In this document: positions 57,141 to 64,000 of the stretch, in pieces | How positions within the stretch are numbered: position 1 is the first letter of the stretch | Layout: each line of letters begins with the position of its first letter | From: Manihot esculenta | Lineage: Eukaryota; Streptophyta; Magnoliopsida; Malpighiales; Euphorbiaceae | DNA length: 64,000 nucleotides | NCBI RefSeq assembly: GCF_001659605.2 | Contig: NC_035168.2 | Span: 8,364,058 to 8,428,057, forward strand | Reading direction: 5' to 3' | Made by a program: the position numbers and the translations under genes | Notes under the pieces: model-generated | Seen by the model: only the letters and a program-made list of their open reading frames with translations | Databases searched by the model: none | What the model was told of the DNA's origin: nothing

Positions 57141-58383
57141 GGGATGAGAACTATTCAGTTTGAACCGAAAAAACTGATCGAACTGATTTAAATTGATAAC
57201 TTGATTTAGTTTATATACTAAATCGGTTTGGTTTTAAATTTAAAAATTTTTTATTTATTTAGTTTGGTTTTATTTTTATTAGAAAAGAATTTGAAAAACT
57301 GAACTAACAGATATAGTTAATATATTAGAACCATATTACATCTATTGATGCATAGCTTAGTGATAAAAGAAATTACATGTGAGGTCTTAACTTTTGTGTA
57401 GGTCATGATTTCTATTCCTAGCATTGCCTTTTCTTTTCCTTTTTTTTATTACAAATGATATCAACTACGCATTCTGCATTCTCTATGAATCTCAATCATT
57501 TTTTTCTTTCTGTATATTCATTATTTTTTCACCAGAAACCTAATATACTCATTCTTCTCCTTCCTCTTTTGTCGCCGCCTTCTCCACTTCTCCTCTATGA
57601 TCCTCCTCTATTGTCCTTGCCTCTTCATCTTCTCCTTTTCTTCTTTTTGAGTAACCTTGCTCTTATCTCTTCAACCAAGACCATTATTGATTCCTCCGGA
57701 GATGAAGCCAATAGTCCATGCGTTAATGGTGTACTATAGTCGTAGATGGTGTGATAAAGTCTTGACCGATTTCTAGCTATCAACGATGTGATGCCATAGG
57801 AGATGAAGTTGATGGCTAAGATGGCCTTTTTTTTCCCTCTCTCAGATTATTCTTAGGAGATGAAATGGATGAGATTTTCGAGTTCTAGGTGTTGCTCATG
57901 AATAAGCTCTTATTTTTTAGTTTTTAATATGATTTATATGCAACTTTAACCGATTGATGTGTACAAAGTTTGAATGATTAATTGATGCTTGAATAATATT
58001 TGATGAATTTTCTCAATGGAAGCATGGCTATATTTATTATTGTTCATTGAATTTTAAATTGATTATTGTTCATTGAATTTTAAATTGATTTGTATGTCAC
58101 TTTTTATTAATATGTAAAAATGTAAAAATATTGGTGATTAGTTGATGCAGTAGTTCTATTTGATGAAATTACTCAAAGAAGCAATTAAAAAACTTGTATT
58201 TTTTAGTTGAATATGAATTAGATATCAAATCGATTTTTAAATTGAATCGAAAATTCACGATTCGATTTTATTCAGTTACTTCATTAGTTTGGTTCAATTT
58301 GATTTTTTTAATTAATAAATTCAATTATTTCGATTTTGGGTGGTTCGGTTCAATAGTGTACCGAACCGAATGTTGCTCAGCCC
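57141..58383. mobile_element. Non-autonomous TIR element inside LINE
   Basis: It starts GGGATGAGAACTATTCAG. Its right end in reverse starts GGGCTGAGCAACATTCGG. Both ends then run into sequence rich in GGTTCGGTT/AACCGAACC. It interrupts the LINE RT just before the conserved G-[DN]-P-L motif. Flanks are TTTA and TAAT, so the target duplication cannot be fixed; a 3-bp TWA or a decayed 8-bp duplication are both possible. An internal 94-codon Leu/Ser-rich frame (57455-57739) is low-complexity and not a transposase. Confidence 0.6.
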
Positions 58384-59640
58384 TAATCTTTAACCCCCTA
58401 AAAGTAGTGAAAACTTCAGTTAAACTACCATTTTATACCATTATAATAAAAAAAGATGTTATACATGCCATAATAACTTTACAAAATTATCTAAAAGACT
58501 CATTTTTATTAAGGAATTAAACAAGATATCCCACGTAACTCGATCATAGGTCTTCTTAAGATCAATTTTGATGGCATCTACCCTTTTTCATTCTCATCAA
58601 ATGGGTGACCTCTTGAGCAATTACTACATTACCTGTGATGTCTCCCAAACACAAAAATCAATTGCATTTGCCTACATTATCTGTGATGTCTCCTAAACAC
58701 AAAAATCAATTGCATTTGCCTATTTATAGAGGGAAGTAATTTCATCAACCTATTAGCCAACACCTTTGTCATAATCTTGTATAAGACATTACATAGGCTT
58801 ATACACCTGAACTATGAAACATGAATAAGATATGGTACTTTAGGAACCAAAACAAAGAAAGTTTTATTTAAAATAGCATCTAGGGCACCACTCTTAAAGA
58901 TTCTCCTAACCTCAATAACCACATCTTAGGTAACCACTTCCTAAAACTAACCACAATAACCACATCTTAGGTAACCACTTCCTAAAAGTTTTAGTAAAAT
59001 CGAAAGGAAGTCCATCCGACCTTGGAGCTTTCCAAGGCTTTATGGAAAGAAAGCTTCCTAAACTTCCTTTGCCTAAATAAGAGCATCTAAAAAAAGTAAA
59101 TCCTCTAAAAGCACGATTGAAAAAAACTTCCTTAAATAGGATAAATAAGGGCACAATTATAATCCACGTAATAAAGATTCTTAAAAATTGACCACCCAGC
59201 TCTTTAGTATATCACCATTCCTCTTCCACACACCACCATCATACTGAAGATACAAAATTTTATTCCTTTATCTTTCAATAATTGTTCTAGCATGAAAATA
59301 GTTAGTATTTCAGTCGCCTTATGCACCCATTCACATCTTGACTTTTGAAACCATATCATCTCCTCCTAATGAAGAACCTAATTAAGTTTTACCAAAATCT
59401 CCTACTCATTGTCCATTATATTTCTAGACCTATGATATTGCAAGATATTCTGAACCCTCCTAAGTAGATTTAAAAATTGTATTTCTTCAAAAGAAATATT
59501 TCTTAAAACATTCATATTCTAGTTTTGAAGAGTAGAAGAGAAAAGAGCAATGATTTTCATTATATATTCCCTTGAGTCTAATTGAATTCAACAAAAGACT
59601 TAAAATACTCATGAGACAATCATGCTGCTTGAAATGAAAT

Positions 59641-61096
59641 TGTTAGTGTATTTGCTTTAGGCCATTATCTTGGACCTTTTTATATGTCATTTTGATTATT
59701 AATAAAAGAGATTTTATTATCATTATTATTTGTTTGCATGTTACATAATAATGATTAACATCCCTGGTTACTTATTATTATGGTGATAATAATAAAACAT
59801 GACTAGTATGATTATTTATTGATAATCATGAGATGATTATGCATATGTTGATATAATTCAATAATCATAGATACTTATTTGAGAACAAAGTATTGGATGG
59901 ATTTGTATTGAAATTACTACATGGGTTATTGTCATAAGTGAATCTCAAAGTAGTTAATTATGTCTTAATCCTTTGATTTGAGATTGTCATAATTTTCAAC
60001 ATAAGGACTGTTATGTTTTGACATAACTAAACATTGTCTTTAATCGAACAATCATAAAAGTTATGATTGAGCATAATAGAAATTATATAGAGAATATTGA
60101 ACAATCAAAATAGAATTTGTCCCTCTCTCTGAGAGAGATATCTTCTAGGCCCCTCGATAAGTGAGACTGAGAAATGCATGGTCATGCTCAAATTAATTGA
60201 TAGTGTAATCAATATCATTTAATTTTATCAATCTACTTAGAAATCGAGAAATCACAAGTTTGAACATTATAAATTTAACATTGACCATAACTTATGTTCA
60301 AATTAGATATCGTATGACAAAGAAATTAATACATGTTCTATTTATTAGGTTTTATCGGACTATTGATTCTCATATTAGTTGGGTAATCATAATGTCTTGC
60401 TAGAAGCCGCTTATGATTTATGGGCCTGGTGGGACTGGGCCTATTGCCAATTAATGTGAGCCAATTAGATCACACACAAAAGAACGTTGTTAATGTGTTA
60501 TGTCATATTAATGGGCTAAAAGCCCATTAGTATAATTAATAATAATAATAAAGATGTTATTATTAATAATATTAATTATTATTATAAGATAATAATATTT
60601 AAAAGATCTGCAGTCTATCTACAGCTGTTATAGATAAAAGATTTTTCGATTTTCCTTATCAAAACAAACTATCACGTAAAATATTTGAGTATTTGTAAGA
60701 TTGTGATAGTTGGTTATGAACACAACTCTTTTACGAAAAGAAGTGTGGGAAAACAAAAGACTAAAAAAGAATAAAAACCTCTTCTGCGAATTGTAGGAGT
60801 AACGTTTTTAGTGAAATCATTTTTGAGTTGCAGATTGGAGAGCACATAGCTTATCCATCTTTGAGAGAGCTAGCACTCTAGAAGGATAAAAGACGTTCGT
60901 GTGGATACCATAGAGGGTGTTCGTTTCAAAAGCAGCACCATCAGTCTGGAATAGCATCTTCTCGTTGAGTCTAACAGGTTAGTCTTTTATCCTTCCTTTC
61001 GAAATAAACGAAGCACTCGGATCCTATGAAGGAACCAGAGATTTTTATTTTTCTGCTGCGTGTTTTGGGTTGCTGTAATCTCTGGGTTTTCTAATA
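59641..61096 (+). repeat. Solo LTR of the copia family, inserted in LINE
   Basis: 1456 bp homologous end to end to the reverse complement of the copia LTRs at 21462-22903 and 29526-30966. It starts TGTTAGTGTATTTGC and ends GGGTTTTCTAATA, where the usual final AACA has become AATA. The perfect 5-bp duplication GAAAT lies at 59636-59640 and 61097-61101. No internal sequence is present, so it is a solo LTR, and it interrupts the LINE endonuclease. It is visibly more diverged than the paired LTRs. Confidence 0.92.
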
Positions 61097-61537
61097 GAAA
61101 TGGTTTAGGTGAATGAACTTGAGCTAAAATAAGTGAAATCAAATTGGACAATGAATAAAACTTATCCTCAAGAGATGAAAAAAGGCAGTCTTAGGGAAAT
61201 AGTCTTTCCAATCCTTATTAAAGAAGAGCCAATCTAGACTTATAAAAAGATTACCCGTGCCTCATATAAATTAAGTGAAATGATGGTGATTGAGAAGAAT
61301 CACCACCTTCCAAGTCCTTCTCCATGTAACCTAAATACCTCCTAAAAAATCCATTGCTTCCACTTAATGAGAAAAGTTAAAATTTAACTTATTTATTAAT
61401 ATATCCGCCTTCTCACCACTAGCATAAGGTTCCAATAGAATCAACATACTAGGATTATATTACTGCATAATTAACTTTAAGGTACAGGTGAAAGGGACAC
61501 TATTAGCACTTCTACAGCTCAAAGAAATTATTGACAT

Positions 61538-63165
61538 GATAAAAAAGATAGAGAGGAAAACAAACTCTAATCATGTATTTCAAGAAATTATTTTTGTTTA
61601 CATGTTTTGAAGCACTTTTATATTGAAATTTATATTAAAATGCTTGATTTTCATATTCTTGTTAAAAGACAACGTGACACAAGTAAATGATCTTTGAAAA
61701 GCAAAGGCAAAGAAAGGGTTTAGAAGAGGTGCTTAAAGTCTTTTTCAAAGAATTTGGAACATAGGTTTATTGTATAATGATTTTCCAATGTTTTTTCATG
61801 AATATGTTAATTTAGGGTTAGTTTATATGTGTTACTTTGTGCTATAATGAATTAATATACTTATGGAACCATTTAATGAATTTAGGTTGCTTAAACTAGA
61901 TGAAATTTTAAAATTGATTAACCAAATAAGTTAATAGTTTGGTGTGTGTATACTTGTTCTTTTTATGTCAAATTCTTTTGTATGTGATAAATAAAGGTTA
62001 GTGTAATCATGTGGTTTCTTGAGAGGAAATATTGAATTCACATGAAAGTTGAGGCCGAATGTACAGAGGTTATGTGTAAGGTGTATTTTATCTTATTTCT
62101 ATTAAAATATATTGAATTTGGTATAGTCTTGATTGGTTGATAAATATGTGATGGTTGACATGGATTTAAATGGAATTTGTTTGAAATCTTAGTGTAGTTC
62201 ATTAAAGGTTTAAGATATATAAAATGAGGCATGCGCATGCTTTCCTTTAATATTAACATGCTTAAATATAATGATTTACGATAATATGAACATTATGTAT
62301 TTGAAGGGAATTGTCAAGTAAGGTTTTAAAATTTGGGAAAAGGCATGCACATATCTAAAACATATCATGGCCAGGGAAATTGATGCATTAAAAATGAAAT
62401 TATGGATATGTTTATTTAGTATGGAACATGCTTATTTATTTGACATGCTTATCTATGAATTTAATTACGCACGTGCTAGTTTATGTATATGGATTATACA
62501 CATGTTTACTTATAATTTTCAATTTATACACATGCTTATTATGAAAACAAATTACACACTTGCATGCTTAAAGATGTTTGCTTAAACATGCATTGTGTCC
62601 ATGTTGGTTTGAAAAGAGAATGATAAATACAGTACAAAAACTCTTAGCCTAGTAAATCTCGATAAAGAGTCATGGATTACAATAAGAGTATGACATGTTA
62701 TATATATTTTAGTAGTATTGCAACCCCTTTTGAATATATGAAGAGATTCGATAATTAGCTTCATGAATAGAAGCAAATGAAATGCAAAAGGAATAATAAA
62801 TACAATATTTGATAGTAAATGCATTATTGCTTCTCAATATATAAAATAAAGTCTATTTTCATATGACTCGGCACCATGGATTAAGTAATTAAGGGGGACA
62901 GTAGCAAGATATATACTACTCCAAAAGTAGAATGAAACAACATCCTCGCTCTTAATACTACTAGTTCATCATTGTTCATGGATGACTATAAAATTGGCTC
63001 TTTTGCCTCATTATCTAGTTCTTGAATGATTTTTGCATATAAGTTATGGTGGCATTTGTTGGTGAGCAGAGTTGAGATGGGATAACCATTTCAAGATAGT
63101 TGCCCTGGCTAAGTGAGCCTCTATTGGCGTTTATTGCACTGTATTTCTTCACACTAGCTTTTTTT
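61538..63165. other. AT-rich sequence, no gene recognised
   Basis: The part next to 61537 may be LINE 5' leader. Between about 61600 and 63160 I find short unconvincing frames only, frequent ATGCTTA/ACATGCTT words, and no element ends or RNA genes. Confidence 0.5.
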
Positions 63166-63600
63166 GACATCTCAAGGCCTTAGATGCAATCACCTGGGCC
63201 ATTTTATTCTTAAACTGTTTATAACTCTTTAGATGATGACCACTAGCTTTCATGTGAAAAGCACAACTTAGCTCCTCTTAAGAATCATCAAAATTCATTT
63301 GAGACCCTTGGAACTAGATTAAAATGCTCCCTTCTACCCTTATTTGAAGAATTTTATCAAAATGATCAATCAGTTGCTCAACCTCACAAATGGTATCATC
63401 TCCTTCTCCTCTTATGACATTAACAGCTTTCCTATTAGCTCTATCACCGTGGTTTGGCAATGGGTTAGTGGATATATTGAGGGTTGAGTAACTGGCTTCT
63501 ATCTTCATCCGTCCATTTCTAATAAGGGTGTGTATCCTATTTCTTAATGTGGTGTAGTTATCCACAAAACAGAATGACGAATCACTCTACCATGAAAATC
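63166..63600 (-). pseudogene. gag-region remnant of a gypsy element (Tat/Ogre-like)
   Basis: On the minus strand about 63190-63290 reads CAFHMKASGHHLKSYKQFK, a zinc-knuckle-like CxxH...H spacing. Positions 63314-63565 read LRNRIHTLIRNGRMKIEA and NPLPNHGDRANRKAVNVI. These two motifs (a knuckle followed by the NPLPNH segment) occur together in the gag region of Tat/Ogre-type gypsy elements. The frame order is disrupted and no pol is seen before the window ends. Assignment is tentative. Confidence 0.5.
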
Positions 63601-63663
63601 ACATCGAGTATTAAGGTTATACCATTTAGGATATGGAGGTTGCATAGGGTCCACTAAAATAAT

Positions 63664-64000
63664 GACTAACACCCGGTCATGTGCCTGGCAGATTCCTGCC
63701 TTGTGGCTCTGAAACTTTTATTTATTGGGACTAACACTTGGTCATATGCCTGACGGATTCTCGCCTTGTGGCTCTAAACTTTTGTTTATCGAGACAACTG
63801 TTGTTTATCGGGACTAATACTCGGTCATGTGCCTGGCGGGTTCTCGCTTTGTGGCCTTGAAAATCTTATTTATCAGGACTAATACTCGGTCTTGTGCGAG
63901 GTGGATTCCCGCCTTATAGCTCAACCTTTTATTTATCAGGACTGACATCTGGCCTTTTGGTCTAGTGAGTTCCTGCCTTGTGGCCTTGAAACTTTTGTTT
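63664..64000. repeat. Tandem array of about 65-bp units, open at window end
   Basis: Five diverged units start at about 63664, 63729, 63812, 63877 and 63940. Each begins GGACTAAYACTCGGTC-like and includes GTGCCTGGCGGATTC and CGCCTTGTGGC. Spacing is 65, 83, 65 and 63 bp; the long one contains a small extra TTGTTTATCG duplication. The array continues beyond the window. Confidence 0.85.

Larger units (their letters stand above)
55424..61537 (-). pseudogene. L1-type LINE ORF2 remnant, interrupted twice
   Basis: On the minus strand an endonuclease N-terminus starts at ATG 61537 (MSIISLSC, then NPSMLILLEPYASG) and its end (SFIHCPI, normally SDHCPI) lies at about 61155. The solo LTR 59641-61096 then splits it. 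RT segments follow: KPWKAPRSDGLPF (about 59010-59050), ISLCNVLYKIMTKVLANRL (about 58740-58800), then, after the insert 57141-58383, NPLFLNLFVICLEQVAH (about 57060-57110) and a LGFQATTNLENYLGVPLY segment (about 56770-56830). A C-terminal WAVGDDRVVRF segment is near 55770. The RT catalytic FADD is not recognisable. There are many stops and frameshifts. No poly(A) tail was identified. Confidence 0.75.

Noticed and set aside
57455..57739. 94-codon plus frame with Leu/Pro runs
   Set aside because: CT-rich low-complexity interior of a non-autonomous element; no domain and no conserved context.

Overview
This is repeat-dominated plant nuclear DNA, most likely from a eudicot. The evidence is tRNA-Met-primed LTR retrotransposons of plant gypsy and copia type, a plant-type TRIM, L1-type LINE sequence, AT-rich intergenic DNA, and one spliced plant gene of the R3H/SUZ family. 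Species cannot be fixed from the sequence alone; a rosid such as a member of the Malpighiales would fit, but that is a guess.

Layout. (1) 1-21397: three chromodomain-bearing Ty3/gypsy (Tekay/Del-like) elements of one family, nested inside each other. The outermost host (element 3) has its 5' LTR cut by element 2, whose gag is in turn cut by element 1. The number of stop codons rises from element 1 to element 3, as the nesting order predicts. (2) 21462-30966: a Ty1/copia element on the minus strand with both LTRs and a perfect target duplication, GATAC. It is broken by a gypsy-like solo LTR (23256-24523) with its own duplication, TATAT. The copia element sits in an older plus-strand copia remnant (30972-33190). 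(3) 33300-39778: degenerate gene-like exons on the plus strand, with a Russian doll of elements between them. An internally deleted gypsy element (TSD GCAAG) contains a hAT-like element (near-matching 8-bp duplication), which contains a complete 319-bp TRIM (TSD AATTG). (4) 39790-53640: a large inverted duplication with arms of about 5.7 kb and a 2.4-kb AT-rich spacer, built from an R3H/SUZ gene. The right side retains exon 1 and promoter (54348) and a complete four-exon reading frame of 351 codons on the minus strand. The left arm holds promoterless mirror copies. Each arm also carries a second, truncated copy of exon 2 in which the R3H signature His is changed to Asn. (5) 55424-61537: a decayed L1-type LINE on the minus strand, interrupted by a TIR element (57141-58383) and by a solo LTR of the same copia family (59641-61096, TSD GAAAT). 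(6) 61538-64000: AT-rich DNA, an antisense gypsy gag remnant, and a tandem array of about 65-bp units running off the window.

How it works together. The only plausible functional host gene is the R3H/SUZ gene at 48558-54348. Transcription from its promoter past its own last exon would run into the inverted left arm and could give a long hairpin RNA, so this locus is a candidate self-silencing or siRNA-producing gene. The truncated exon-2 copy inside its first intron has a usable acceptor and an in-frame stop, so it could act as an alternative terminal or poison exon. Every element coding region examined carries stops or frameshifts, or is a fragment.
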